This document shows, piece after piece, positions 1 through 11,303 of a stretch of DNA of 64,000 bases. The position numbers and the translations under genes are program-made. How positions within the stretch are numbered: position 1 is the first letter of the stretch; every line of letters begins with the position of its first letter. Location of the stretch: assembly GCA_002803225.1 (NCBI GenBank), contig NXFV01001098.1:1-64000 (forward strand), in the 5' to 3' direction. The DNA comes from Gamarada debralockiae. Its lineage: Eukaryota; Ascomycota; Leotiomycetes; Helotiales; Hyphodiscaceae. The notes under the pieces were generated by a model that did no database searches, had not been told where the DNA came from, and saw nothing but the letters and a program-made list of their open reading frames with translations.

Positions 1-222
1 CCGTACCGTGTCATCGCCTCCAGAGACGACCTGCTTGCCGTCAGGTGAGAAGGCGACAGAGTAGACCGAGTCCGTGTGGCCCTCGAGCGTCTGCAGTAGT
101 GCGCCTGTCGCAGCGTCCCAGAGCCGTACCGTGTGATCGCCTGATCCAGAGACGACCTGCTTGCCGTCAGGTGAGAAGGCGACAGAGTTGACCCAGCCCG
201 AGTGGCCCTCGAGCGTCAGTAG
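1..222 (-). repeat. Near-identical WD40-coding tandem repeat units
   Basis: Two copies of a WD-repeat unit lie head to tail. The block starting at base 1 recurs from base 124 almost unchanged; the usual 126-bp period is shortened by one codon (SGSGDHTVR versus SGGDDTVR in the protein). Such high identity between repeats is typical of the recombining repeat arrays of HNWD proteins, where repeat number and surface residues vary between strains. The array continues beyond the left edge. Confidence 0.85.
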
Positions 223-2958
223 TGCGGCGTTCCAATTTCCTTGCACTTTTGGTTTCCTTTCAATCCAAGGGGGAATATTCTCCTCAAACTGTCCCCGAAC
301 AATACTATTCTCTGGCGTAAAGACAAGGGCTGAGCAGTATAGCTGTAGGGGTGACTGTTCAATCACAGTTCGGTTATATAAGGCAAATCGCCTGGCATCA
401 TGGATAAATGCGTGCAAATTAGGGCTCTCATTAACCTAAGGACAAGTTAACTAGACTCCTATAAATAATAGATATATTACCGGAACGTGAGCCTCTAAGG
501 ACAATATTGCTTGAATCCCTTCTGATGTCTTGCCCATCCATCCAAGTGCCTCAAGCCAGTGTAGTAGATGAGCCTGCAGAAACTGGTGAGCTTCCTCGTT
601 ATTATGAGCCTGAGAACCACTCCTCTGCAGATGCTGAACCCAGTAAAGGCATGCATATTGAACTTCGGGCAGAAGGCATTTCTCAATCCAACTGCTCTCA
701 ACTTGGCTGGCTTGTCTCCCAGGAGCATGCATTTCGCAAATGTCCTTCTTGAGTGTCTGGGACATTAGCTGTATGCAGCCAGCAGCTAATACCTGGTGTG
801 CCTCCTTCTCATCTACCCAGAAATGCCTACATCGATCTTTATTAAGGAGGAAGTCGCGAAATGAAGGGTGGTGTAGGCGGATCGGGTGGTTTGGGTTCTT
901 TGGACTATCTAAAATAGAGTGTAAGTCCTCTAGTGTCAGGTTAATATCCTCCTTCGTCACACAGAGTAACCTGGTTATCGAGTATGTAGGAAGAGGAGAG
1001 AAAAGAATAACTACACTTCCGAGAACTAATTTCAGCATCCGATATAATTCTTCTTTTTCCTCATCCGAATAATTCGGACTAATGGATTGTTTGAGAACAG
1101 TGGTATAGATCTCGTCGAGGTGCTTCTCTGGCGCTGTGCTAGTGCTGCTACTGCTGTGAAGTATTATATCTAGTCGTTTCGTAGCAAATCTTTTCCCGTC
1201 GCGGATAAAACGACAGGCAGTTGCAGCCCAGATGAACAATCCACTTGCATTCCGAACCATATGTTCAACGATTTCCTTGCCTGGCCACCCATCGCAAAGG
1301 TGGAGTTCTTGTCCGATAAGTCCTAGGTTATATTCTAGAAAGAGAGAGATATCGTGGTTAACAATTGCCGGCGATATGCGATGGAGAACAAAGTCTTGAT
1401 GCTCCGTGTCTGGTATCTGACTGAGCCCATATCGGACTGGAATCTCAGGTCTGCTTGTGAGAAAAATCCGTAATCGGACTTTTCGCAGCGATCGAGCTTC
1501 AGCCAGGAGCCACACAATCATCCGGATATCATTATCGCTGTCGCACTCATCGAGCGCATCAATGACAACGACGTACGAGAAACGGTTGTTATTGCCATCC
1601 AATTTCGATACGGGACGGAGGATGAGCTGCTGCCATTGGTCCCGTAGAGACTGGTTGGCAATATCGCTATTATCTGTAACAGCGTCGCAAATGTGCTTAT
1701 CGAGAAGGGGGATGGTATTCGCTAGCTGTCTAGCAATGCTTGTGAAGAACTTGCCAGCATGGCTGACATCTCCACCGCCTCTCGAGAAAAAGAAGCTAGC
1801 TCCGAGCGACGTCTCCTCGAAGTATTTGCGAGCGATGGTACGGGCGATTGTCGACTTCCCGGTGCCGGCTAAGCCGCTCAGCCAGAAAATACAACGGTCA
1901 TCTTGTCCCTTAGCCCATGTATGTATTTCATCAAGGATATCGACTCGGGTGTTGTCGAGGCAGTGAGGTTCGTGTTGTCTTTGGTATGTATTAAATGGCG
2001 CCTCTGTAGCGTAGGGTAGATTGTTGATTGAGTTGTCTGGTCACAAGCAACTAGTTAGCATCTTGTAGTCTTGAATAAAGAAGGCTTTATATTAACCATC
2101 AAGCGCAGATGCTTCGGGATATCGGAGGACGTGACGGGAGGTAGCGGCGGACGACTGGAAGGGGAGAGTTGTTGATCGCTTGCCGCAATTTGACGTAGCT
2201 TGTGAGATAGTCGATAGTTCGTGGAGCCGATAGTTCCATTCGCGGTTCAGCCTACGGAATGCGTTCTCCTTCCCCTCGCCATAGATAACTGGCATCGAGA
2301 TGTCGAAGATGCCTAGTAGGGAATAAGCCTTGTCTTCTTCACGCTTGGTCTCCCGAATTTGTGCCCATGATATTCGCTCGTCGAAGCTGAATTTAGAAAG
2401 CGGGCTGCCTTGAAGAGCGGAGACTGGAATTCCTGTTATCTTGTGAAGCTGCGCCTCTAATGATTTCTTGTCACCGAGTCGGTTGCCGTTCGAGCAAAAG
2501 AACTCGACCGATAGCGGCGCGATAAGCTCTTGAAGTGTCCAACCACGGGTAAACCATCGACTATTCCCAAAAGCTGCTCCCCACGGCTGTAAAGACAGGC
2601 CGATTTGATCATTTGTCGAAACATCTGTTAGATATACGTAGCATTTTGCCGCTTTGTGATACCAGCGAAACATAGAGTTAATAGCTTCCGAAAGCTCCCT
2701 GTCGCTCGATTTGTTGATACAGCAAGTGTCCACCCAGAAGTTGTGCAGGCCATCACGTCTGGCTTGTTCTCCGCAGAACCGAATCTTCTCGTATCCAACC
2801 TTGTTCTTCCCAGTGCCATCTATCAGGTCTCTATATGTGACCTCTTCTGTATCCGCCCCCCATGTGTGCGAAAGGATAGCATATTTGGGAATCTCGCCGC
2901 CAACAAAGTCCTTGGTCAGGCTCAACTCGCCATCGTTGTTGTATTCTAGGAGGCGCAT
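1..2958 (-). CDS. HET-NACHT-WD40 (HNWD/HET-E-like, NLR/STAND) protein, C-terminus outside window
   Basis: This is an intracellular signalling ATPase of the class that controls heterokaryon incompatibility and innate-immunity-like cell death in fungi. I read three exons on the minus strand: 2958-2097, 2036-481 and 435 to the window edge. The introns are 60 bp (2096-2037, branch GCTAACTAG) and 45 bp (480-436), and the phases agree exactly. Residues 1 to about 280 form a HET domain (AILSHTWGAD, FWVDTCCINKS, RGWTLQELIAP, AYSLLGIFD). The NACHT domain has a P-loop GLAGTGKS near residues 342-349 and a Walker B region VVVIDALDECD near 443-453. Beta-propeller repeats start near residue 877 (GHSGWVNSVAFSPDGKQVV). 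The open frame is intact as far as it is visible. The number of WD repeats lies beyond the left edge. Which allelic or paralogous class (het-e, het-d, het-r) it belongs to cannot be decided here. Confidence 0.93.
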
Positions 2959-3509
2959 TATTCAGACGGAACCTGAGAGGATGTCTGAACGAAAGAATGT
3001 CAGTGACTAGTTGTCGTAGAATACATGCATTTGTTGAGTGGGAGTAAAAGCGGGATCGTACGGCTTAGCTGGACGACAGCCTCGCAGCATAGTGTCGTCC
3101 TACAGCGCGCCAGACCAGCCAATCGCGGCTAGCCACTTAAGAAGATTATGGTGGCTGTCTGGCTATTTCGAGCGAGCCATGTATCGTCTTGGCATGCATC
3201 TTGTAGTGAGGAAGAACGTACATCGCATGTAGGGCACGCGGCTGCACAAACACAAAAGTGGGTGATATATCAAGGAGGCTAGAACATGGCTATAGTTGTA
3301 AATTCGGTAGTATCGGCAAAAAATGGTTAGCATGCCCCGGAAAGCTGTGTGCCGATACTCGGTAGTCGCCACACTCCCGGTAGAAAGGCCTCTGCGGTCA
3401 GACATGGGGATAGGAACGATTCAGCGGCGCTCATGGCAGAGCGAAACAGGCACGTAGATGCTCATGGAAGTTTCTAGAAGAACGCCACACTTTATATGGG
3501 TTAGGTATA
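2959..3509. other. Intergenic: upstream region of the HNWD gene
   Basis: This stretch holds the promoter side of the minus-strand HNWD gene and ends at the Tc1-type transposon. I see no convincing coding frame, RNA gene or repeat in it. Confidence 0.5.
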
Positions 3510-3620
3510 CGAAGGTTCCGTTTAAAAGTCATGACCTGCGCTAGTCAAAGGTCACCGTAGGTCACCGTAATTTTTCAGCCACTTTGACAGGGATTTTCGG
3601 CCACCGTATAGAGGGGTCCC
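3510..3620 (+). repeat. Left terminal inverted repeat of the Tc1-like element
   Basis: This matches the reverse complement of 5052-5151 with scattered transitions and a small indel: one copy of the GGTCACCGTA unit differs between ends, and the left arm has an extra segment near 3576-3595. Confidence 0.88.
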
Positions 3621-3679
3621 CCCCCTTTTCTTAGCTACTCTTCTTCTGACCTTAAAGGACTACCATTCCTCTATCTATT

Positions 3680-4720
3680 GCACCAAGAAACACCTTTCGA
3701 ACCTTCTATATACTCATTACCCCCTTCTAATCTAATAATCTCTTTAATATAGGCTAGAATCCTTTCTACCTAACGTCTTATTCTTTCTTGATTTAAGTTC
3801 CTCCAACAGTCAAGCTACTTCTTCTCTAGATCCTTCTTAGAAGAAGTAGCTCCTTTCTTCGTAGTCTGACGCTTTATATGCTACTAACAAGGCTCAATTG
3901 CATTCAAGTCTAGAGAGTTGCTAGGCTATAAAAGCTTAAGAATATTGAAGAGACTAAATACAACCACTTAGTGCTTTAATGAGTGAGTAGGCGCTCCGTC
4001 TTCCTGTACTACAATACCTGGGTGAGCTGTTGCATACTTCTTAGCCTAGGGCAGAAGCTTGTCTTTCAAAATGACTTCCTGGTATCTATATTAATCAATT
4101 CCTCCCTTCCCTTTCTTCTTTACTACTGCCCCTCTAGCCTTAGTATACTTTTATATAGGCGTTCTCTTAAGCTTTTTCTTTAGTCTTATACGCCCCATGC
4201 CACTCTCCAGTTCCTAGATTGTTTTATGGCCTTCCTTAGTCAAAGAGTTCTGTGTATCTAAGTCTGCTTTGGCAGCCTTTTTCTCTTTAGTAGACTCATC
4301 CTTCCAAATATAACAAAGCCCCTTTTCCTACCAAGAAAATGCTCCCCAGAACATAAATTCCTTTGCCCCTTTCTATCGGCGTTGGATCACATGAGTATAA
4401 AACCTCTTATCAACTCTTCTCTATACTCTTCTCCTTCCTCTTCTATAACCAAGGACTACGCTTGTCTCATTTGTCCAAATGACATTCCTAAAGTCAAAGT
4501 GCCTATATTATATACAGAAGTCCAACCGAGCTTTCTTCATCTCTTTTGTCAAAGCTGGCTTCACAGTTAACTTGACCCAACGAAAGCCTCTCTTCTTCAA
4601 ACAGCGCCAAACTGATGAAGCAAATACGCTACAGCCCTTTGCAATCTCTTCAAGGCTGTATTATCGAGTTGTTGAATTCTTCGAAATCGTTTGAATAATA
4701 AGCTTTTGGACAGCGTCTAT
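3680..4720 (-). pseudogene. Decayed Tc1-type (DDE_3) transposase
   Basis: Read on the minus strand, much of this stretch follows the Tc1 transposase pattern. It shows a helix-turn-helix-like part (RWVKLTVKPALTKEMKKARL near 4590-4530), the motif VVQEDGAPTH (about 4015-3985) carrying the second catalytic Asp, then NSLDLNAIEPC (about 3920-3890), and a C-terminal stretch ending EIIRLEGGNEY. The frame carries many TAG and TAA codons. Several fall where the family has Trp, such as two consecutive stops just after AIEPC. Such G-to-A changes on the coding strand are the signature of repeat-induced point mutation. I did not check every codon, so small frameshifts may also exist. It is not functional. 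Confidence 0.85.
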
Positions 4721-5051
4721 AAGGACAGTGGGACGGCCAGATCGGGGGGCATCAGTGACATATTAGGTAAGGATCCAACTGGTTTGTTCTGCTTTATATC
4801 CTCTCTCTTTAGATATCCGTAACCATCGCTTTATAGAAGACTCTAAAGGGCTGAGCCAGTCGACTATATTATGGATATGGACTCCCTATTGTAATAAAGT
4901 AAGGCATTGAATTCGAATCCCAATATCCCAGACCTTGTATGCCATAGCTCAGCTTCGAATTTGGCCCAAAACACATAGGAAGCAAAGTAAATATGAAGCT
5001 GGATAATGATAATATAGATCTAGGGCATCAAGCGGTGAAGAAGTCCTAATT

Positions 5052-5151
5052 GGGAACCCCTCTGTACGGTGGCCGAAAAATTACGGTGACCTACGGTGAC
5101 CTACGGTAACCTTTGACTAGCGCAGGTCATGACTTTTGAACGGAACCTTCG
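5052..5151 (-). repeat. Right terminal inverted repeat of the Tc1-like element
   Basis: Inverted copy of 3510-3620. It ends at ACCTTCG and is followed by the TA target duplication. Confidence 0.88.
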
Positions 5152-5153
5152 TA

Positions 5154-6754
5154 ATGTATAATACAATGCGTTTTGTGTACTTCCGTACTTCCCCCTTTGT
5201 CCGGATAAACTCGGCATATAGGTTTCCTTGTGCTATGTGTCTTCAAAGCTTAGAGCTAAATTATTTCTTGATAGAACCTTTGTACCGTGGCCCCGAAACT
5301 CGGAGACAGGCCGGTAGTCATGATAGAGCAAGGGGAAATAGCTAAAGCGGCTTTTAACGCCGTCGACAAGACAATCGATAGCATAACCACAACCATGGTA
5401 TTTTTTCATTGCAAACCGAATCCTTATAGAGAAATAGCTAAAGAACAATAGTAAACTGATTATAACCGTATAAATTTGCGAGGTAGAAATTTGAGATCCC
5501 CAAACCATGAAGTCGTTTCGGCACGCAGGGTTTTTCGGCACGACGTTAGCGATCTCAGTCTTCGCCAAAATCAAGCTCGACGGATGCTTTTATTAGTGTT
5601 ATTCAGTCAGCACAACTCTGGCCCTTCAGGGAGGCTATTTATTTCAAAGTGTGCTACTCACCTATACCGTAAGAGAATTAGCACACACTATCAAAAGAGG
5701 GGGGAAAATAGATAAGCCTTAGAATATAGTTTCCGTGGCACATAAAGCCAGAAACTCGGCAAATTTGAACATGTATGCTGAAATGGAGGGAATGCGAGAA
5801 TTGCGAGTCCGATTGTCCCATTAAGATGCTTCCAAAGGTACTAGGGAGGTTCCTTAAATAATGCCTGATGTAAAAGAAGAATAACGTGGCTACTGGTGAG
5901 GCGAATTCAGATTACACTGTTTTCAGATTAGCCTACTAGTGATATTTTTACATACACTAAAATATGATGTAAACACCTCCCTATCACGATATCGATGAAA
6001 ATACTGTGGATTTTTTACGTTGAATTCGATAATCAGGGAGTGTTTTAAAAACAGGAGGCTAGGTAGGAGTCAAAAACCGAGAGGCTGGGAGTTGAGTTCA
6101 TGAAACCATCAAATGCTCTGATTCCTCTTACACGAGCTTTCTGAACTATCCGGATCATCAAACATCAGCAGGAATAGTTTTAAACTATATAAAATGAGAC
6201 ATCTTGTCTGCTGGTTTAAGCCAGGGGACTGTGGCGCCGCGCCCTCCCATTAGAGAAGTCCGCATCCTCTTGATTTTCGCTTCTAATGGATTTTCACCCC
6301 TTTCACGTTCTTGTCACGCTTTCTAGATCTATGGATGACTTTGTATTACTCTATTAAAGCCTCAATTCTCTTCGGCAAGCCAGAGATCTTGAAATGCCCT
6401 CAAAAATCCATATTTGGGATCGAATTAAGGGGCGTATACCTACCCCTTTTATGCGCGATGATAGTGTAGGCTTCCGGACTCCGAAAGATACTGTTTTTGC
6501 TTAGGTTTAAGCTGATATTAGATCCACATAGCCCCTTTGTCATTCTCAAGGCAAACCTCTGTCATTTTATCAACCCACTTTGGGAGGGTGAGCAAGAGAA
6601 CGAAGAAGGCTAAGAAGGCTAAGTCTACTTTGTAATCTAATTGGCTAGTGATCATGGTTTAGTCAATGTATATTATAGCTAGCGTCGAATCGAATTTAAA
6701 AATATTGTACTATGATATCGATCTGTTTTCAAAATACAAGTCGATATCACCATA
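5154..6754. other. Intergenic, no recognisable gene
   Basis: Moderately AT-rich sequence between the transposon and a broken HET gene. A 113-codon minus-strand frame (5233-5574) with one hydrophobic stretch is present. Its composition is not gene-like and I do not call it. The N-terminal half of the downstream HET gene is not detectable here. Confidence 0.5.
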
Positions 6755-7988
6755 TTGATGTATTGTGAGCACGGCATTCCAGCACCGAGTATTGGAGGCG
6801 CTCAAGATGACGGCTTGCTCGACCCTGGGCATCTTGTGGAATTTCGCGATCGCTTCGTCGTCAAACGGAAGCCGATTGGTCTCCTCGAAGCCTTGAACTT
6901 GAGCCGAGGGACTCTCGCAACAGACCCCAGAGACAAGATTTTCTCATTGCTAGGTTTGTGCCATGGCTAGTCCATATTTGTCCCAGTGCCGAACTATAAG
7001 CAGCCTCTCGAATCGATTATGGCGAACATGAACAAGATCTCGATGACTTTTAACAAGTCTTTGGATCCTGTCTGCATTAGAGGAATTGGTTCGTTTGGGG
7101 AAGAAACGTTGAACATGCCGCCGACTTGGGGTCCAAACTGGCGGAGGACATGGACCAGGACCACCACAATTCAAGAAGATTCTTTCTTACAACAGCAGAG
7201 CACTTGCAACTCCAACCCTGCCTTGGCGAGTTCAACGAACAGAATCCTTAAAGTAAGGGGTGCTCGTGTAGGAACAGTGACCAGCTTGACATTAGCGATG
7301 AAACCTTACGATAAAGCGATAACGCCACAAGCTCGAATCCCTTGGATATCCCATCCTGTTAGACTCGATGACAAGTTTCCTGAGCTCGGATATCCTACTC
7401 CAAAGATGGTTAAGGTTCACAGCACCATTTGGAAGACTCTCACAATGTCGTGGCTCATTAAGAAATCGTTAAGGCATCAACAAAGCATTGATTTGGATTT
7501 CTCTGGATGCCAGAGGGACGAGGTTCTATACAAGACTTGAGGCTTATTGAGTGGATGGATCACAATGCTTTTCCAAAATAGGAATGGACACTTCCCGAGT
7601 GGTCACAAACTAACATAACAAGGCAGAGATTCAAGCAATTATTCCCAGACGATGCGTGACTGGCCGAAAGAGGACACTTTTCCCCTGAAGCCTCCAAAGC
7701 TGGAAAGCATAGACTTGGAAGCTTCAATTAAGGCATTGCATAAAGTCCTTGGGAGTGGGATGAGGCTAAGATGCTTGGATACCGATGCAAAATTTGTTCT
7801 TATGGTGCATCCTTATGCCCGAGAAGGTGATGAAGTATTCATGCTGAATGGCTGCAATAGTCCTATTGCCTTGAGAAATCTTCTGACCCTAACGAATGTC
7901 GGTATATGGTAATTGGTGGGGCATACTTGGATCCATCACAGAAGTGGGATCGAGCCTCAAAGTCGATGCAAGATTTGACTCTTTGCTG
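6755..7988 (+). pseudogene. 5'-truncated, broken HET-domain protein gene
   Basis: The sequence encodes the end of a HET domain (ATDPRDKIFSLLGLCHG) and then the region that follows it in many fungal HET proteins (VPVPNYKQPLESI, CIRGIGSF, PPTWGPNWRRTWTRTTT). The same frame is interrupted by TAG at about 6968. Later pieces (LIEWMDHNAF, EWTLPEWSQTNITRQRFKQL, ALHKVLGSGMRL, MVHPYAREGDEVFMLNG, then RYMVIGGAYLD) lie in different frames, so there are at least two or three frameshifts besides the stop. The start of the HET domain is missing upstream. It belongs to a different HET subgroup from the HNWD gene at the left edge. I infer a dead duplicate. Confidence 0.8.
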
Positions 7989-8635
7989 AACCTTTATTAT
8001 ATATGCGGCACCGTACGGGCATGATGCTGTGGTCGAGAAAGACGAACTTAACTCGGACTCCAAGGACGGCCACGGACTGATGTCGCTGTCTCTTGTGCCC
8101 TATAACGAAGTGAAAGGGAAAACCTATCCTGCCGGCAGGAGGCTCGAGGGTGGCCCTTGGTGGGCTGGTACGGCGCCAACCGCTTGTGAAGCTTTCCCGA
8201 AAAGGATCGGATCGCACTTCATTGCTTAGTGCGCCGTGCCGTGGGCTGGAACTCACGGGCTTGAGCCACTTTTTGCGCCTATCCTGCACCGTTTCAGGGT
8301 CTTGGCGTGCGAGCGCGCGTTACCAGTGAGGTAAAAAGAAGCACATCCTTCGGTACAAGAAACTGCTTCGGACCCCCACGTGATGTCCGAATCGGGTCGG
8401 CGGCCGGCTTCCCAGCCGTGCTTGCGGCAGGAAACGCCACAAGATTCAGTTTCCAAGGCTTCATATCATAAAGCTCTGAATGTATTTACATCTTGCTTTG
8501 TTCTTTCAACGGTTTGACATTTACCACAAACAGGAATTCTTGTGCCCTTCCCTCAAATACTCTCTAGTCTCTCACTCGCTGATGCCTAATTTTCATCAAA
8601 CCAACTCTCTTTAATATTTCGCTTCTTCCGAGTTC
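7989..8635. other. Intergenic, upstream of the agmatine deiminase gene
   Basis: Holds a GC-richer part (8100-8450) with no coding pattern I recognise, then a pyrimidine-rich leader (about 8500-8600) just before the next gene. A 66-codon plus-strand frame at 8029-8229 has no recognisable similarity. Confidence 0.45.
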
Positions 8636-9787
8636 ATGCTTTCGAGATGGACATCGAGAGTCTCTTGCAATATAAGAAGAATTGATCCCCTTTCAGCTTC
8701 TCTACGTAAAAATACGATACAGCAAAAATCCACATCGAAAATGGCTATCAGCTTCTCTACATCAGCCAAACCGGCCCAATACTTCTTCCCAGCAGAGCGA
8801 AATCCCCATGGAGGGACCATGATGGCCTGGCCAACAAAGCCTTCTGTTGAAGAATTCGACATCGACGAAACACGGCGGGAAGTAGCCTCAATCGCAACTG
8901 CCATCTCACGCTACGAGCGCCTTCATCTTTTCACCCTAGAAGACTCGGACAACACCAACACAGCTCGTGCTCTCCTTGGAAGCAATGAGCGTGTATCCAT
9001 TCATCCAATCTCAAAGCTGGATAGTCTTTGGGCACGTGACACTGGTCCGATCTTCGTGAGATCAAAGGAGGGAGGAGCTGTCAACGGTGCGGTGTTGAAT
9101 TTCAACAACTGGGGCAACAAATTTGAAGCCACTGGGGATTTCCAGACAGCACCTTCTCTACTAAGGGAATTGGGTATACCGGCTGTTTCTTCGGGGTTCG
9201 TGGGCGAAGGAGGTGCACTGGAATTCGACGGCGAAGGCACTCTTCTCGCGACCGAAAGCTCCATTATCAACGACAACAGGAATCCTGGAAAGAGCAAAGA
9301 TGACGTTGAGAAAGAGTTCTCTCGACTTTTCGGAGTCACCAAAACAATCTGGTTAAAGGGGGTTAAAGGCCATGACCTGACGGACTGCCACATCGACGCA
9401 CTGGCGCGATTCGTCTCACCAGGTCTTGTCGTTCTGACTCGGCCCAGCTCCAGTCATCCTCAGGCAGAGAAGGACGTGTATGAAGATGCGAAAATGAGGT
9501 TGTCAAAGGAGAAGGATGCGAAAGGGAGATCGCTCAGGATCGTTGAGATTCCCGAGCCCGAATACGAACAATTTGAGTGGCAAACCGTAAGTTCGTATGT
9601 TAATTACTACGTTGCAAATGGAGCTATTATTGCGCCTAAATTTGGAGATGCGAAGGCGGATGAGGAAGCGAAGAGGATCTTGGTGGAGTTGTTCCCGGAG
9701 AGGGTGGTTGAGCAAGTGCTGCTGAAGCAGTTATCTGTTCAGGGTGGTGGGATTCATTGTGCGACGCAGCAGATTCTTGCGTTTTAG
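8636..9787 (+). CDS. Agmatine deiminase / peptidyl-arginine deiminase (PAD_porph) family enzyme
   Basis: Single-exon gene of 383 residues. Members hydrolyse the guanidino group of agmatine (giving N-carbamoylputrescine and ammonia) or of related arginine compounds. The sequence shows the family's core: HGGTMMAWP near residues 59-66, LWARDTGPIF at 131-140, GHDLTDCHIDALARF at 245-259 with the catalytic His at about 252, and the nucleophile Cys at about 375 in GGIHCATQQ. The family commonly has Gly where this protein has Cys251 (TDCHID). The first Met precedes about 35 basic, Ser-rich residues that could be a mitochondrial leader. A second Met at residue 36 begins the conserved part and would be the start if the leader is not used. 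The frame is complete and has no lesions. The exact substrate is not settled by sequence. Confidence 0.9.
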   Translation: MLSRWTSRVSCNIRRIDPLSASLRKNTIQQKSTSKMAISFSTSAKPAQYFFPAERNPHGGTMMAWPTKPSVEEFDIDETRREVASIATAISRYERLHLFTLEDSDNTNTARALLGSNERVSIHPISKLDSLWARDTGPIFVRSKEGGAVNGAVLNFNNWGNKFEATGDFQTAPSLLRELGIPAVSSGFVGEGGALEFDGEGTLLATESSIINDNRNPGKSKDDVEKEFSRLFGVTKTIWLKGVKGHDLTDCHIDALARFVSPGLVVLTRPSSSHPQAEKDVYEDAKMRLSKEKDAKGRSLRIVEIPEPEYEQFEWQTVSSYVNYYVANGAIIAPKFGDAKADEEAKRILVELFPERVVEQVLLKQLSVQGGGIHCATQQILAF

Positions 9788-10355
9788 AGTCGCGGCTTTG
9801 ACGGGTCGTTGGGAGTGAGAAGGAAAATCTTTATTTAAAATTCCACTCTGAATTGTAAAGCATGTAACCAGTGTGTAGCTTTAAATCGTAATTGATACAT
9901 GACGCCACGTCAACTATTACTTGGAGCTTTCACAATTTGATCTTGCAACAGCGGTTGGAGTTAGTGGAATGGTACCAAAGAAAGGAGATTCGGTTCCTGA
10001 AAGCGAGAACTTTCGTGTGAATTGCACCCAAATTTTAAAGGGAGATTTGTGGGTTGCGAAACCGTGAGGTGGAAAATATAAATATGTGCCATTGAAAGAT
10101 GTAGTTGGGTGGTTGAATGACGTTGGATCTTTTCCACTCAACACCACGGAAGTAGCTTTACCACTGGTAAGGGTTCCAATGATCAAAATTTAAGAATAAT
10201 GAAAACCTGACTTCATCAACACCGTTCAAAACAAAGTTCTGGAGGCATAGTACGAACGAGAGAAATATAAGTCCTAGTCTTGCCGCAGAGAAAGATTTTG
10301 CTTCTAGACCTTTTCACCTCACACTCAAGAAAATATCGACTTCCAGCATTTCAAA
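9788..10355. other. Intergenic
   Basis: Holds the 3' end of the deiminase gene and the upstream region of the secreted-protein pseudogene. A minus-strand frame of 89 codons (9917-10186) has no signal peptide or recognised domain and I leave it uncalled. Confidence 0.4.
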
Positions 10356-11303
10356 ATGCGTTTCACAAGCTCACTCGTCGCTCTGGCCATCACAGGCGCA
10401 TCCGCTGTCGCGATTCCAACCAGCAATCACCACAATATCACATCTGTTGCCGCACTGGTGTCCAAGTTTATCACCGACAGCCATGCCCGCAATATCACCT
10501 CCGCCGCAATGCTGACTGCAGAAGTAATTGCAGAGTCCATTGCAGACCGTCAGGCTCAGATCAACGCCACCGCCGCGGAATTAGCGGCAATTTCCAAAGC
10601 TCATTACCCCAACGTTACCGCAATTGCTTTAGAAACAGTAAAGATGATTCCAAAGTTCACCGGCGACAGTTGGAGACGCAGGAAGCCTAGCCCCCACATC
10701 ATCACCTCTGAAGAATTACAGGCCATTCGAGAAGCCCATGACCGCAACGTTATCGCACTTGCTTCAGATATCATTGATGACCGAGGACGCTCACGCAATC
10801 GAACCACGAGCTGTTGCCGCAACCGCCGTCACCGATCTAGACGATTGGCGCTTCTTTCATTACGAAGGCCTCCGAACAGGAAATGACCACTGTGGAGAGG
10901 CGGCGGATCCAGGGTTCATGAGATGAAAGCCGCCCATGAACAAGCCGTCACGCCCACCTTACCCCAGGAACCCAAGGTTCCCAAGCCCTTCCTCCTCACC
11001 TCCGACACCAAGGTCCTCGCACTGTATTCCATTGCGCTCGCCTAATACCAGGCAGAAGAGGCAAAGGGAATGACTGAGAAGTTGAACAATCTGACTCAGA
11101 AAAAGCTCGATATGGCCAAGTTCAGTCGCATGAATCAGTGTGTGCACGAGCTGTAGCTCAGAGATGCGCCGGCGACTTCGCGGTATTATAAGAAGTATAA
11201 GAAGGAGTATACGCACTTTGAAGGATTAATGTCTTGTGAGAGCGCTCTGAGAAAGGTCCTTTCCCTTGAACCGTTTGAATCCTGTGAACGATCAAGAAAG
11301 TAG
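10356..11303 (+). pseudogene. Broken gene for a small secreted protein of unknown family
   Basis: The frame starts with a good signal peptide (MRFTSSLVALAITGASAVA) and continues as an Ala/Ile-rich protein with repeated NITS-like segments. Near 10780 coding character moves to the next frame (EDAHAIEPRAVAATAV, DLDDWRFFHYEGLRTGND). It returns to the first frame near 10915 (MKAAHEQAVTPTLPQEPKVP) and runs on to about 11303 through two in-frame stops, a TAA at about 11043 and a TAG at about 11154. Both stops could come from Gln codons by C-to-T change. Two frameshifts plus two nonsense codons argue for a dead gene. Alternatively only the first 176 codons are expressed as a shortened protein. I do not recognise the family. 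Confidence 0.6.

Larger units (their letters stand above)
3510..5151 (-). mobile_element. Tc1/mariner-superfamily DNA transposon, full length but mutated
   Basis: The ends are long imperfect inverted repeats (3510-3620 and 5052-5151). Both begin CGAAGGTTCCGTT and contain a short internal repeat GTCACCGTAG. A TA dinucleotide flanks each end (3508-3509 and 5152-5153), the target duplication expected of Tc1/mariner. The interior encodes a DDE transposase on the minus strand, described separately. The element is 1642 bp, near the usual size for an autonomous Tc1-like element. It should be immobile because its transposase is broken, though the ends look good enough to be mobilised in trans (inference). 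Confidence 0.92.

Noticed and set aside
4900..4940. TTCGAATCCC stretch that recalls a tRNA T-arm
   Set aside because: No matching acceptor, D or anticodon stems around it; it lies inside the transposon.
5233..5574. 113-codon minus-strand frame with one hydrophobic segment
   Set aside because: AT-rich, no ATG-based context, no splice extension and no family resemblance.
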